From positions 62,001 to 126,000 of the forward strand of contig JBBELK010000393.1 in NCBI GenBank assembly GCA_037783545.1: 64,000 nucleotides of DNA, written 5' to 3'. The first letter of the stretch is position 1. The number at the start of each line of letters is the position of its first letter. The translations under genes were made by a program, and so were the position numbers. The DNA is from Henricia sp. BOLD:AAB3569. Its lineage: Eukaryota > Echinodermata > Asteroidea > Spinulosida > Echinasteridae. Shown one piece after another: positions 11,334-24,019 of this stretch. The notes under the pieces are model-generated. The model worked only from the letters and a program-made list of their open reading frames with translations, ran no database searches and was not told where the DNA came from.

Positions 11334-14300
11334 TCAACGGCCGTACAAATGTACACCAGCGCGGCGCATGCGCAGGGTGTCCCAACAGCCACGGTTAGAG
11401 GAATAACCACGCAGCCGAGCTCCGTTTTCCCTAAACTCTGAAATTTCTCCGTCATTTCCCAGCGAAAATCTGTCAATTTTGCATGACAAGTGCGGAATAT
11501 ATACAGTTTGGAGCATGCAAAATTTGAAGTTGGTTGGAAAATTCCTTGATTTCCAAATTTGCCGGCATTTGGAACACACTTTGACCTAATTCCCGTCACA
11601 ATCTGGGGTGAGTCAACGGCCGTACAAATGTACACCAGCGCGGCGCAGGGTGTCCCAACAGCCACGGTTAGGGGAATAACCACGCAGCCGAGCTCCGTTT
11701 TCCCTAAACTCTGAAATTTCTCCGTCATTTCCCAGCGAAAATCTGTCAATTTTGCATGACAAGTGCGGAATATATACAGTTTGGAGCATGCAAAATTTGA
11801 AGTTGGTTGGAAAATTCCTTGATTTCCAAATTTGCCGGCATTTGGAACACACTTTGACCTAATTCCCGTCACAATCTGGGGCGAGTCAACGGCCGTACAA
11901 ATGTACACCAGCGCGGCGCATGCGCAGGGTGTCCCAACAGCCACGGTTAGGGGAATAACCACGCAGCCGAGCTCCGTTTTCCCTAAACTCTGAAATTTCT
12001 CCGTCATTTCCCAGCGAAAATCTGTCAATTTTGCATGACAAGTGCGGAATATATACAGTTTGGAGCATGCAAAATTTGAAGTTGGTTGGAAAATTCCTTG
12101 ATTTCCAAATTTGCCGGCATTTGGGACACACTTTGACCTAATTCCCGTCACAATCTGGGGTGAGTCAACGGCCGTACAAATGTACACCAGCGCGGCGCAT
12201 GCGCAGGGTGTCCCAACAGCCACGGTTAGGGGAATAACCACGCAGCCGAGCTCCTTTTTCCCTAAACTCTGAAATTTCTCCGTCATTTCCCAGCGAAAAT
12301 CTGTCAATTTTGCATGACAAGTGCGGAATATATACAGTTTGGAGCATGCAAAATTTGAAGTTGGTTGGAAAATTCCTTGATTTCCAAATTTGCCGGCATT
12401 TGGAACACACTTTGACCTAATTCCCGTCACAATCTGGGGTGAGTCAACGGCCGTACAAATGTACACCAGCGCGGCGCATGCGCAGGGTGTCCCAACAGCC
12501 ACGGTTAGGAGAATAACCACGCAGCCGATCTCCGTTTTCCCTAAACTCTGAAATTTCTCCGTCATTTCCCAGCGAAAATCTGTCAATTTTGCATGACAAG
12601 TGCGAAATATATACAGTTTGGAGCATGCAAAATTTGAAGTTGGTTGGAAAATTCCTTGATTTCCAAATTTGCCGGCATTTGGGACACACTTTGACCTAAT
12701 TCCCGTCACAATCTGGGGTGAGTCAACGGCCGTACAAATGTACACCAGCGCGGCGCATGCGCAGGGTGTCCCAACAGCCACGGTTAGGGGAATAACCACG
12801 CAGCCGAGCTCCTTTTTCCCTAAACTCTGAAATTTCTCCGTCATTTCCCAGCGAAAATCTGTCAATTTTGCATGACAAGTGCGGAATATATACAGTTTGG
12901 AGCATGCAAAATTTGAAGTTGGTTGGAAAATTCCTTGATTTCCAAATTTGCCGGCATTTGGGACACACTTTGACCTAATTCCCGTCACAATCTGGGGTGA
13001 GTCAACGGCCGTACAAATGTACACCAGCGCGGCGCATGCGCAGGGTGTCCCAACAGCCACGGTTAGGGGAATAACCACGCAGCCGAGCTCCGTTTTCCCT
13101 AAACTCTGAAATTTCTCCGTCATTTCCCAGCGAAAATCTGTCAATTTTGCATGACAAGTGCGGAATATATACAGTTTGGAGCATGCAAAATTTGAAGTTG
13201 GTTGGAAAATTCCTTGATTTCCAAATTTGCCGGCATTTGGGACACACTTTGACCTAATTCCCGTCACAATCTGGGGCGAGTCAACGGCCGTACAAATGTA
13301 CACCAGCGCGGCGCATGCGCAGGGTGTCCCAACAGCCACGGTTAGGGGAATAACCACGCAGCCGAGCTCCGTTTTCCCTAAACTCTGAAATTTCTCCGTC
13401 ATTTCCCAGCGAAAATCTGTCAATTTTGCATGACAAGTGCGGAATATATACAGTTTGGAGCATGCAAAATTTGAAGTTGGTTGGAAAATTCCTTGATTTC
13501 CAAATTTGCCGGCATTTGGGACACACTTTGACCTAATTCCCGTCACAATCTGGGGTGAGTCAACGGCCGTACAAATGTACACCAGCGCGGCGCATGCGCA
13601 GGGTGTCCCAACAGCCACGGTTAGGGGAATAACCACGCAGCCGAGCTCCTTTTTCCCTAAACTCTGAAATTTCTCCGTCATTTCCCAGCGAAAATCTGTC
13701 AATTTTGCATTACAAGTGCGGAATATATACAGTTTGGAGCATGCAAAATTTGAAGTTGGTTGGAAAATTCCTTGATTTCCAAATTTGCCGGCATTTGGGA
13801 CACACTTTGACCTAATTCCCGTCACAATCTGGGGTGAGTCAACGGCCGTACAAATGTACACCAGCGCGGCGCATGCGCAGGGTGTCCCAACAGCCACGGT
13901 TAGGGGAATAACCACGCAGCCGAGCTCCGTTTTCCCTAAACTCTGAAATTTCTCCGTCATTTCCCAGCGAAAATCTGTCAATTTTGCATGACAAGTGCGG
14001 AATATATACAGTTTGGAGCATGCAAAATTTGAAGTTGGTTGGAAAATTCCTTGATTTCCAAATTTGCCGGCATTTGGGACACACTTTGACCTAATTCCCG
14101 TCACAATCTTGGGCGAGTCAACGGCCGTACAAATGTACACCAGCGCGGCGCATGCGCAGGGTGTCCCAACAGCCACGGTTAGGGGAATAACCACGCAGCC
14201 GAGCTCCGTTTTCCCTAAACTCTGAAATTTCTCCGTCATTTCCCAGCGAAAATCTGTCAATTTTGCATGACAAGTGCGGAATATATACAGTTTGGAGCAT

Positions 14301-14396
14301 GCAAAATTTGAAGTTGGTTGGAAAATTCCTTGATTTCCAAATTTGCCGGCATTTGGGACACACTTTGACCTAATTCCCGTCACAATCTGGGGTGAG
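11334..14396 (+). repeat. Long-form block with 837-bp three-monomer repeats
   Basis: Except for a 273-bp copy at 11613, all monomers here are 279 bp. Three carry CTCCTTTTTCC (12165, 12723, 13560). CGAGTCA precedes 11886, 13281 and 14118. The trio 12723, 13002, 13281 repeats as 13560, 13839, 14118 (period 837 bp). Single changes are GCATTACAAG in 13560, TTAGAGGAA in 11334 and TGCGAAATAT in 12444; 12444 also carries the GGAGAATA and GATCTCC pair. Confidence 0.8.
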
Positions 14397-15766
14397 TCAA
14401 CGGCCGTACAAATGTACACCAGCGCGGCGCATGCGCAGGGTGTCCCAACAGCCACGGTTAGGGGAATAACCACGCAGCCGAGCTCCGTTTTCCCTAAACT
14501 CTGAAATTTCTCCGTCATTTCCCAGCGAAAATCTGTCAATTTTGCATGACAAGTGCGGAATATATACAGTTTGGAGCATGCAAAATTTGAAGTTGGTTGG
14601 AAAATTCCTTGATTTCCAAATTTGCCGGCATTTGGGACACACTTTGACCTAATTCCCGTCACAATCTGGGGCGAGTCAACGGCCGTACAAATGTACACCA
14701 GCGCGGCGCATGCGCAGGGTGTCCCAACAGCCACGGTTAGGGGAATAACCACGCAGCCGAGCTCCGTTTTCCCTAAACTCTGAAATTTCTCCGTCATTTC
14801 CCAGCGAAAATCTGTCAATTTTGCACGACAAGTGCGGAATATATACAGTTTGGAGCATGCAAAATTTGAAGTTGGTTGGAAAATTCCTTGCCGGCATTTG
14901 GGACACACTTTGACCTAATTCCCGTCTCAATTTGGAGTGAGTCAACGGCCGTACAAATGTACACCAGCGCGGCGCAGGGTGTCCCAACAGCCACGGTTAG
15001 GGGAATAACCACGCAGCCGAACTCCGTTTTCCCTAAACTCTAAAATTTCTCCGTCATTAACCAGCGAAAATCTGTCAATTTTGCATGACAAGTGCGGAAT
15101 ATATACAGTTTGGAGCATGCAAAATTTGAAGTTGGTTGGAAAATTCCTTGATTTCCAAATTTGCCGGCATTTGGGACACACTTTGACCTAATTCCCGTCA
15201 CAATCTGGGGTGAGTCAACGGCCGTACAAATGTACACCAGCGCGGCGCAGGGTGTCCCAACAGCCACGGTTAGGGGAATAACCACGCAGCCGAGCTCCGT
15301 TTTCCCTAAACTCTGAAATTTCTCCGTCATTTCCCAGCGAAAATCTGTCAATTTTGCATGACAAGTGCGGAATATATACAGTTTGGAGCATGCAAAATTT
15401 GAAGTTGGTTGGAAAATTCCTTGATTTCCAAATTTGCCGGCATTTGGGACACACTTTGACCTAATTCCCGTCACAATCTGGGGCGAGTCAACGGCCGTAC
15501 AAATGTACACCAGCGCGGCGCATGCGCAGGGTGTCCCAACAGCCACGGTTAGGGGAATAACCACGCAGCCGAGCTCCGTTTTCCCTAAACTCTGAAATTT
15601 CTCCGTCATTTCCCAGCGAAATTCTGTCAATTTTGCATGACAAGTGCGGAATATATACAGTTTGGAGCATGCAAAATTTGAAGTTGGTTGGAAAATTCCT
15701 TGATTTCCAAATTTGCCGGCATTTGGGACACACTTTGACCTAATTCCCGTCACAATCTGGGGTGAG
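14397..15766 (+). repeat. Five-monomer repeat, copy 1 (1370 bp), with deletion monomer
   Basis: Monomers 14397 (279), 14676 (266), 14942 (273), 15215 (273) and 15488 (279). The 266-bp copy is a long form lacking 13 bp after 14890, between two TTG triplets. It also carries TTGCACGAC. Its right end and the 14942 copy share TCTCAATTTGGAG, and 14942 has CATTAACC, GAACTCC and CTCTAAAATT. The order long, CGAG long, TCTC short recurs at 15767. Confidence 0.8.
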
Positions 15767-16870
15767 TCAACGGCCGTACAAATGTACACCAGCGCGGCGC
15801 ATGCGCAGGGTGTCCCAACAGCCACGGTTAGGGGAATAACCACGCAGCCGAGCTCCGTTTTCCCTAAACTCTGAAATTTCTCCGTCATTTCCCAGCGAAA
15901 ATCTGTCAATTTTGCATGACAAGTGCGGAATATATACAGTTTGGAGCATGCAAAATTTGAAGTTGGTTGGAAAATTCCTTGATTTCCAAATTTGCCGGCA
16001 TTTGGGACACACTTTGACCTAATTCCCGTCACAATCTGGGGCGAGTCAACGGCCGTACAAATGTACACCAGCGCGGCGCATGCGCAGGGTGTCCCAACAG
16101 CCACGGTTAGGGGAATAACCACGCAGCCGAGCTCCGTTTTCCCTAAACTCTGAAATTTCTCCGTCATTTCCCAGCGAAAATCTGTCAATTTTGCATGACA
16201 AGTGCGGAATATATACAGTTTGGAGCATGCAAAATTTGAAGTTGGTTGGAAAATTCCTTGATTTCCAAATTTGCCGGCATTTGGGACACACTTTGTCCTA
16301 ATTCCCGTCTCAATTTGGAGTGAGTCAACGGCCGTACAAATGTACACCAGCGCGGCGCAGGGTGTCCCAACAGCCACGGTTAGGGGAATAACCACGCAGC
16401 CGAGCTCCGTTTTCCCTAAACTCTGAAATTTCTCCGTCATTAACCAGCGAAAATCTGTCAATTTTGCATGACAAGTGCGGAATATATACAGTTTGGAGCA
16501 TGCAAAATTTGAAGTTGGTTGGAAAATTCCTTGATTTCCAAATTTGCCGGCATTTGGGACACACTTTGACCTAATTCCCGTCACAATCTGGGATGAGTCA
16601 ACGGCCGTACAAATGTACACCAGCGCGGCGCAGGGTGTCCCAACAGCCACGGTTAGGGGAATAACCACGCAGCCGAGCTCCGTTTTCCCTAAACTCTGAA
16701 ATTTCTCCGTCATTTCCCAGCGAAAATCTGTCAATTTTGCATGACAAGTGCGGAATATATACAGTTTGGAGCATGCAAAATTTGAAGTTGGTTGGAAAAT
16801 TCCTTGATTTCCAAATTTGCCGGCATTTGGGACACACTTTGACCTAATTCCCGTCACAATCTGGGGTGAG
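15767..16870 (+). repeat. Five-monomer repeat, copy 2 (four monomers)
   Basis: Monomers 15767 (279), 16046 (279; preceded by CGAG, contains TTTGTCCTAATT), 16325 (preceded by TCTCAATTTGGAG; CATTAACC) and 16598 (preceded by GGGATGAG). They correspond to 14397, 14676, 14942 and 15215, but without the 13-bp deletion. The trio 16046-16870 is an 825-bp diverged relative of the five cassettes at 7188, 9959, 29031, 30414 and 32355. Confidence 0.75.
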
Positions 16871-19612
16871 TCAACGGCCGTACAAATGTACACCAGCGCG
16901 GCGCAGGGTGTCCCAACAGCCACGGTTAGGGTAATAACCACGCAGCCGAGCTCCGTTTTCCCTAAACTCTGAAATTTCTCCGTCATTTCCCAGCGAAAAT
17001 CTGTCAATTTTGCATGACAAGTGCGGAATATATACAGTTTGGAGCATGCAAAATTTGAAGTTGGTTGGAAAATTCCTTGATTTCCAAATTTGCCGGCATT
17101 TGGGACACACTTTGACCTAATTCCCGTCACAATCTGGGGTGAGTCAACGGCCGTACAAATGTACACCAGCGCGGCGCATGCGCAGGGTGTCCCAACAGCC
17201 ACGGTTAGGGGAATAACCACGCAGCCGAGCTCCGTTTTCCCTAAACTCTGAAATCTCTCCGTCATTTCCCAGCGAAAATCTGTCAATTTTGCATGACAAG
17301 TGCGGAATATATACAGTTTGGAGCATGCAAAATTTGAAGTTGGTTGGAAAATTCCTTGATTTCCAAATTTGCCGGCATTTGGGACACACTTTGACCTAAT
17401 TCCCGTCACAATCTGGGGTGAGTCAACGGCCGTACAAATGTACACCAGCGCGGCGCAGGGTGTCCCAACAGCCACGGTTAGGGGAATAACCACGCAGCCG
17501 AGCTCCGTTTTCCCTAAACTCTGAAATTTCTCCGTCATTTCCCAGCGAAAATCTGTCAATTTTGCATGACAAGTGCGGAATATATACAGTTTGGAGCATG
17601 CAAAATTTAAAGTTGGTTGGAAAATTCCTTGATTTCCAAATTTGCCGGCATTTGGGACACACTTTGACCTAATTCCCGTCACAATCTGGGGTGAGTCAAC
17701 GGCCGTACAAATGTACACCAGCGCGGCGCAGGGTGTCCCAACAGCCACGGTTAGGGGAATAACCACGCAGCCGAGCTCCGTTTTCCCTAAACTCTGAAAT
17801 TTCTCCGTCATTTCCCAGCGAAAATCTGTCAATTTTGCATGACAAGTGCGGAATATATACAGTTTGGAGCATGCAAAATTTGAAGTTGGTTGGAAAATTC
17901 CTTGATTTCCAAATTTGCCGGCATTTGGGACACACTTTGACCTAATTCCCGTCACAATCTGGGGTGAGTCAACGGCCGTACAAATGTACACCAGCGCGGC
18001 GCAGGGTGTCCCAACAGCCACGGTTAGGGGAATAACCACGCAGCCGAGCTCCGTTTTCCCTAAACTCTGAAATTTCTCCGTCATTTCCCAGCGAAAATCT
18101 GTCAATTTTGCATGACAAGTGCGGAATATATACAGTTTGGAGCATGCAAAATTTGAAGTTGGTTGGAAAATTCCTTGATTTCCAAATTTGCCGGCATTTG
18201 GGACACACTTTGACCTAATTCCCGTCACAATCTGGGGTGAGTCAACGGCCGTACAAATGTACACCAGCGCGGCGCATGCGCAGGGTGTCCCAACAGCCAC
18301 GGTTAGGGGAATGACCACGCAGCCGAGCTCCGTTTTCCCTAAACTCTGAAATTTCTCCGTCATTTCCCAGCGAAAATCTGTCAATTTTGCATGACAAGTG
18401 CGGAATATATACAGTTTGGAGCATGCAAAATTTGAAGTTGGTTGGAAAATTCCTTGATTTCCAAATTTGCCGGCATTTGGGACACACTTTGACCTAATTC
18501 CCGTCACAATCTGGGATGAGTCAACGGCCGTACAAATGTACACCAGCGCGGCGCAGGGTGTCCCAACAGCCACGGTTAGGGGAATAACCACGCAGCCGAG
18601 CTCCGTTTTCCCTAAACTCTGAAATTTCTCCGTCATTTCCCAGCGAAAATCTGTCAATTTTGCATGACAAGTGCGGAATATATACAGTTTGGAGCATGCA
18701 AAATTTGAAGTTGGTTGGAAAATTCCTTGATTTCCAAATTTGCCGGCATTTGGGACACACTTTGACCTAATTCCCGTCACAATCTGGGGTGAGTCAACGG
18801 CCGTACAAATGTACACCAGCGGGGCGCAGGGTGTCCCAACAGCCACGGTTAGGGTAATAACCACGCAGCCGAGCTCCGTTTTCCCTAAACTCTGAAATTT
18901 CTCCGTCATTTCCAAGCGAAAATCTGTCAATTTTGCATGACAAGTGCGGAATATATACAGTTTGGAGCATGCAAAATTTGAAGTTGGTTGGAAAATTCCT
19001 TGATTTCCAAATTTGCCGGCATTTGGGACACACTTTGACCTAATTCCCGTCACAATCTGGGGTGAGTCAACGGCCGTACAAATGTACACCAGCGCGGCGC
19101 AGGGTGTCCCAACAGCCACGGTTAGGGGAATAACCACGCAGCCGAGCTCCGTTTTCCCTAAACTCTGAAATTTCTCCGTCATTTCCCAGCGAAAATCTGT
19201 CAATTTTGCATGACAAGTGCGGAATATATACAGTTTGGAGCATGCAAAATTTAAAGTTGGTTGGAAAATTCCTTGATTTCCAAATTTGCCGGCATTTGGG
19301 ACACACTTTGACCTAATTCCCGTCACAATCTGGGGTGAGTCAACGGCCGTACAAATGTACACCAGCGCGGCGCAGGGTGTCCCAACAGCCACGGTTAGGG
19401 GAATAACCACGCAGCCGAGCTCCGTTTTCCCTAAACTCTGAAATTTCTCCGTCATTTCCCAGCGAAAATCTGTCAATTTTGCATGACAAGTGCGGAATAT
19501 ATACAGTTTGGAGCATGCAAAATTTAAAGTTGGTTGGAAAATTCCTTGATTTCCAAATTTGCCGGCATTTGGGACACACTTTGACCTAATTCCCGTCACA
19601 ATCTGGGGTGAG
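16871..19612 (+). repeat. Mainly short-form block, ten monomers
   Basis: Starts are 16871 (GGGTAATAACC), 17144 (279; AAATCTCTCC), 17423 (ATTTAAAGTT), 17696, 17969, 18242 (279; GGAATGACC), 18521 (preceded by GGGATGAG), 18794 (GGGTAATAACC, GCGGGGCGC, TTCCAAGCG), 19067 and 19340 (both ATTTAAAGTT). ATTTAAAGTT also marks the copy at 849. Together with the shared GAATGACC phrase this ties the block to the left edge of the window, about 17 kb away. Confidence 0.8.
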
Positions 19613-20437
19613 TCAACGGCCGTACAAATGTACACCAGCGCGGCGCAGGGTGTCCCAACAGCCACGGTTAGGGGTATAACCACGCAGCCGAGCTCCGTTT
19701 TCCCTAAACTCTAAAATTTCTCCGTCATTTCCCAGCGAAAATCTGTCAATTTTGCATGACAAGTGCGGAATATATACAGTTTGGAGCATGCAAAATTTGA
19801 AGTTGGTTGGAAAATTCCTTGATTTCCAAATTTGCCGGCATTTGGGACACACTTTGACCTAATTCCCGTCACAATCTGGGGTGAGTCAACGGCCGTACAA
19901 ATGTACACCAGCGCGGCGCATGCGCAGGGTGTCCCAACAGCCACGGTTAGGGGAATAACCACGCAGCCGAGCTCCGTTTTCCCTAAACTCTGAAATTTCT
20001 CCGTCATTTCCCAGCGAAAATCTGTCAATTTTGCATGACAAGTGCGGAATATATACAGTTTGGAGCATGCAAAATTTGAAGTTGGTTGGAAAATTCCTTG
20101 ATTTCAAAATTTGCCGGCATTTGGGACACACTTTGACCTAATTCCCGTCACAATCTGGGGTGAGTCAACGGCCGTACAAATGTACACCAGCGCGGCGCAG
20201 GGTGTCCCAACAGCCACGGTTAGGGGAATAACCACGCAGCCGAGCTCCGTTTTCCCTAAACTCTGAAATTTATCCGTCATTTCCCAGCGAAAATCTGTCA
20301 ATTTTGCATGACAAGTGCGGAATATATACAGTTTGGAGCATGCAAAATTTGAAGTTGGTTGGAAAATTCCTTGATTTCAAAATTTGCCGGCATTTGGAAC
20401 ACACTTTGACCTAATTCCCGTCACAATCTGGGGTGAG
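19613..20437 (+). repeat. Three-monomer unit, copy 1 (825 bp)
   Basis: Monomers 19613 (CTCTAAAATT, GGGTATAACC), 19886 (279; GATTTCAAAATTT) and 20165 (TTTATCC, GATTTCAAAATTT, TTTGGAACAC). The next 828 bp repeat the same order of markers. CTCTAAAATT places a stop in the long minus-strand frame. Confidence 0.85.
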
Positions 20438-21265
20438 TCAACGGCCGTACAAATGTACACCAGCGCGGCGCAGGGTGTCCCAACAGCCACGGTTAGGGGA
20501 ATAACCACGCAGCCGAGCTCCGTTTTCCCTAAACTCTAAAATTTCTCCGTCATTTCCCAGCGAAAATCTGTCAATTTTGCATGACAAGTGCGGAATATAT
20601 ACAGTTTGGAGCATGCAAAATTTGAAGTTGGTTGGAAAATTCCTTGATTTCCAAATTTGCCGGCATTTGGGACACACTTTGACCTAATTCCCGTCACAAT
20701 CTGAGGTACTGAGTCAACGGCCGTACAAATGTACACCAGCGCGGCGCATGCGCAGGGTGTCCCAACAGCCACGGTTAGGGGAATAACCACGCAGCCGAGC
20801 TCCGTTTTCCCTAAACTCTGAAATTTCTCCGTCATTTCCCAGCGAAAATCTGTCAATTTTGCATGACAAGTGCGGAATATATACAGTTTGGAGCATGCAA
20901 AATTTGAAGTTGGTTGGAAAATTCCTTGATTTCAAAATTTGCCGGCATTTGGGACACACTTTGACCTAATTCCCGTCACAATCTGGGGTGAGTCAACGGC
21001 CGTACAAATGTACACCAGCGCGGCGCAGGGTGTCCCAACAGCCACGGTTAGGGGAATAACCACGCAGCCGAGCTCCGTTTTCCCTAAACTCTGAAATTTA
21101 TCCGTCATTTCCCAGCGAAAATCTGTCAATTTTGCATGACAAGTGCGGAATATATACAGTTTGGAGCATGCAAAATTTGAAGTTGGTTGGAAAATTCCTT
21201 TATTTCAAAATTTGCCGGCATTTGGAACACACTTTGACCTAATTCCCGTCACAATCTGGGGTGAG
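20438..21265 (+). repeat. Three-monomer unit, copy 2 (828 bp)
   Basis: Monomers 20438, 20714 and 20993 match 19613, 19886 and 20165. The first is 276 bp: near 20704-20712 the usual GGGGTGAG reads GAGGTACTGAG, a three-base insertion that makes a local ACTGAGTCA. The last has TTTATTTCAAAA. The insertion is absent from the first copy, so it arose after, or was not included in, the duplication. Confidence 0.85.
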
Positions 21266-22915
21266 TCAACGGCCGTACAAATGTACACCAGCGCGGCGCA
21301 TGCGCAGGGTGTCCCAACAGCCACGGTTAGGAGAATAACCACGCAGCCGATCTCCGTTTTCCCTAAGCTCTGAAATTTCTCCGTAATTTCCCAGCGAAAA
21401 TCTGTCAATTTTGCATGACAAGTGCGGAATATATACAGTTTGGAGCATGCAAAATTTGAAGTTGGTTGGAAAATTCCTTGATTTCCAAATTTGCCGGCAT
21501 TTGGGACACACTTTGACCTAATTCCCGTCACAATCTGGGGTGAGTCAACGGCCGTACAAATGTACACCAGCGCGGCGCATGCGCAGGGTGTCCCAACAGC
21601 CACGGTTAGGGGAATAACCACGCAGCCGAGCTCCGTTTTCCCTAAACTCTGAAATTTCTCCGTAATTTCCCATCGAAAATCTGTCAATTTTGCATGACAA
21701 GTGCGGAATATATACAGTTTGGAGCATGCAAAATTTGAAGTTGGTTGGAAAATTCCTTGATTTCCAAATTTGCCGGCATTTGGGACACACTTTGACCTAA
21801 TTCCCGTCACAATCTGGGGTGAGTCAACGGCCGTACAAATGTACACCAGCGCGGCGCAGGGTGTCCTAACAGCCACGGTTAGGGGAATAACCACGCAGCC
21901 GAGCTCCGTTTTCCCTAAACTCTGAAATTTCTCCGTCATTTCCCAGCGAAAATCTGTCAATTTTGCATGACAAGTGCGGAATATATACAGTTTGGAGCAT
22001 GCAAAATTTGAAGTTGGTTGGAAAATTCCTTGATTTCCAAATTTGCCGGCATTTGGGACACACTTTGACCTAATTCCCGTCACAATCTGGGGTGAGTCAA
22101 CGGCCGTACAAATGTACACCAGCGCGGCGCAGGGTGTCCCAACAGCCACGGTTAGGGGAATAACCACGCAGCCGAGCTCCGTTTTCCCTAAACTCTGAAA
22201 TTTCTCCGTAATTTCCCAGCGAAAATCTGTCAATTTTGCATGACAAGTGCGGAATATATACAGTTTGGAGCATGCAAAATTTGAAGTTGGTTGGAAAATT
22301 CCTTGATTTCCAAATTTGCCGGCATTTGGGACACACTTTGACCTAATTCCCGTCACAATCTGGGGTGAGTCAACGGCCGTACAAATGTACACCAGCGCGG
22401 CGCAGGGTGTCCCAACAGCCACGGTTAGGGGAATAACCACGCAGCCGAGCTCCGTTTTCCCTAAACTCTGAAATTTCTCCGTCATTTCCCAGCGAAAATC
22501 TGTCAATTTTGCATGACAAGTGCGGAATATATACAGTTTGGAGCATGCAAAATTTGAAGTTGGTTGGAAAATTCCTTGATTTCCAAATTTGCCGGCATTT
22601 GGGACACACTTTGACCTAATTCCCGTCACAATCTGGGGTGAGTCAACGGCCGTACAAATGTACACCAGCGCGGCGCAGGGTGTCCCAACAGCCACGGTTA
22701 GGGGAATAACCACGCAGCCGAGCTCCGTTTTCCCTAAACTCTGAAATTTCTCCGTCATTTCCCAGCGAAAATCTGTCAATTTTGCATGACAAGTGCGGAA
22801 TATATACAGTTTGGAGCATGCAAAATTTGAAGTTGGTTGGAAAATTCCTTGATTTCCAAATTTGCCGGCATTTGGGACACACTTTGACCTAATTCCCGTC
22901 ACAATCTGGGGTGAG
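21266..22915 (+). repeat. Six monomers containing the 1098-bp cassette, copy 1
   Basis: 21266 (279) carries GGAGAATA, GATCTCC, CTAAGCTC and CCGTAATT. The cassette 21545-22642 follows: 21545 (279; CCGTAATT, CCATCGAAA), 21824 (GTCCTAACAG), 22097 (CCGTAATT) and 22370 (consensus). The same four-monomer order with the same 1098-bp length recurs at 35103-36200, 37567-38664 and 46603-47700. The copy at 22643 is consensus-like. Confidence 0.85.
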
Positions 22916-24019
22916 TCAACGGCCGTACAAATGTACACCAGCGCGGCGCAGGGTGTCCCAACAGCCACGGTTAGGGGAATAACCACGCAGCCGAGCTCCG
23001 TTTTCCCTAAACTCTGAAATTTCTCCGTCATTTCCCAGCGAAAATCTGTCAATTTTGCATGACAAGTGCGGAATATATACAGTTTGGAGCATGCCAAATT
23101 TGAAGTTGGTTGGAAAATTCCTTGATTTCCAAATTTGCCGGCATTTGGGACACACTTTGACCCAATTCCCGTCACAATCTGGGGTGAGTCAACGGCCGTA
23201 CAAATGTACACCAGCGCGGCGCAGGGTGTCCCAACAGCCACGGTTAGGGGAATAACCACGCAGCCGAGCTCCGTTTTCCCTAAACTCTGAAATTTATCCG
23301 TCATTTCCCAGCGAAAATCTGTAAATTTTGCATGACAAGTGCGGAATATATACAGTTTGGAGCATGCAAAATTTGAAGTTGGTTGAAAAATTCCTTGATT
23401 TCCAAATTTGCCGGCATTTGGAACACACTTTGACCTAATTCCCGTCACAATCTGGGGTGAGTCAACGGCCGTACAAATGTACACCAGCGCGGCGCTTGCG
23501 CAGGGTGTCCCAACAGCCACGGTTAGGAGAATAACCACGCAGCCGATCTCCGTTTTCCCTAAGCTCTGAAATTTCTCCGTAATTTCCCAGCGAAAATCTG
23601 TCAATTTTGCATGACAAGTGCGGAATATATACAGTTTGGAGCATGCAAAATTTGAAGTTGGTTGGAAAATTCCTTGATTTCCAAATTTGCCGGCATTTGG
23701 GACACACTTTGACCTAATTCCCGTCACAATCTGGGGTGAGTCAACGGCCGTACAAATGTACACCAGCACGGCGCATGCGCAGGGTGTCCCAACAGCCACG
23801 GTTAGGGGAATAACCACGCAGCCAAGCTCCGTTTTCCCTAAACTCTGAAATTTCTCCGTCATTTCCAAGCGAAAATCTTTCAATTTTGCATGACAAGTGC
23901 GGAATATATACAGTTTGGAGCATGCAAAATTTGAAGTTGGTTGGAAAATTCCTTGATTTCCAAATTTGCCGGCATTTGGAACACACTTTGACCTAATTCC
24001 CGTCACAATCTGGGGTGAG
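22916..24019 (+). repeat. Four-monomer unit, copy 1 (1104 bp)
   Basis: Monomers 22916 (ATGCCAAATTT, GACCCAATT), 23189 (TTTATCC, CTGTAAATT, GGTTGAAAAA, TTTGGAACAC), 23462 (279; GCGCTTGCGC, GATCTCC, CTAAGCTC, CCGTAATT) and 23741 (279; CAGCACGG, GCCAAGCTCC, TTCCAAGCG, CTTTCAATT, TTTGGAACAC). The adjacent 1104 bp repeat it; the only difference I found is CAGCACGG versus CAGCGCGG. Confidence 0.9.

Noticed and set aside
21143..21373. Short plus-strand open frames (also 23055-23255, 24159-24359, 46468-46710)
   Set aside because: They appear only where a point change or indel removes a stop in one monomer, and they span monomer boundaries without any conserved signal.
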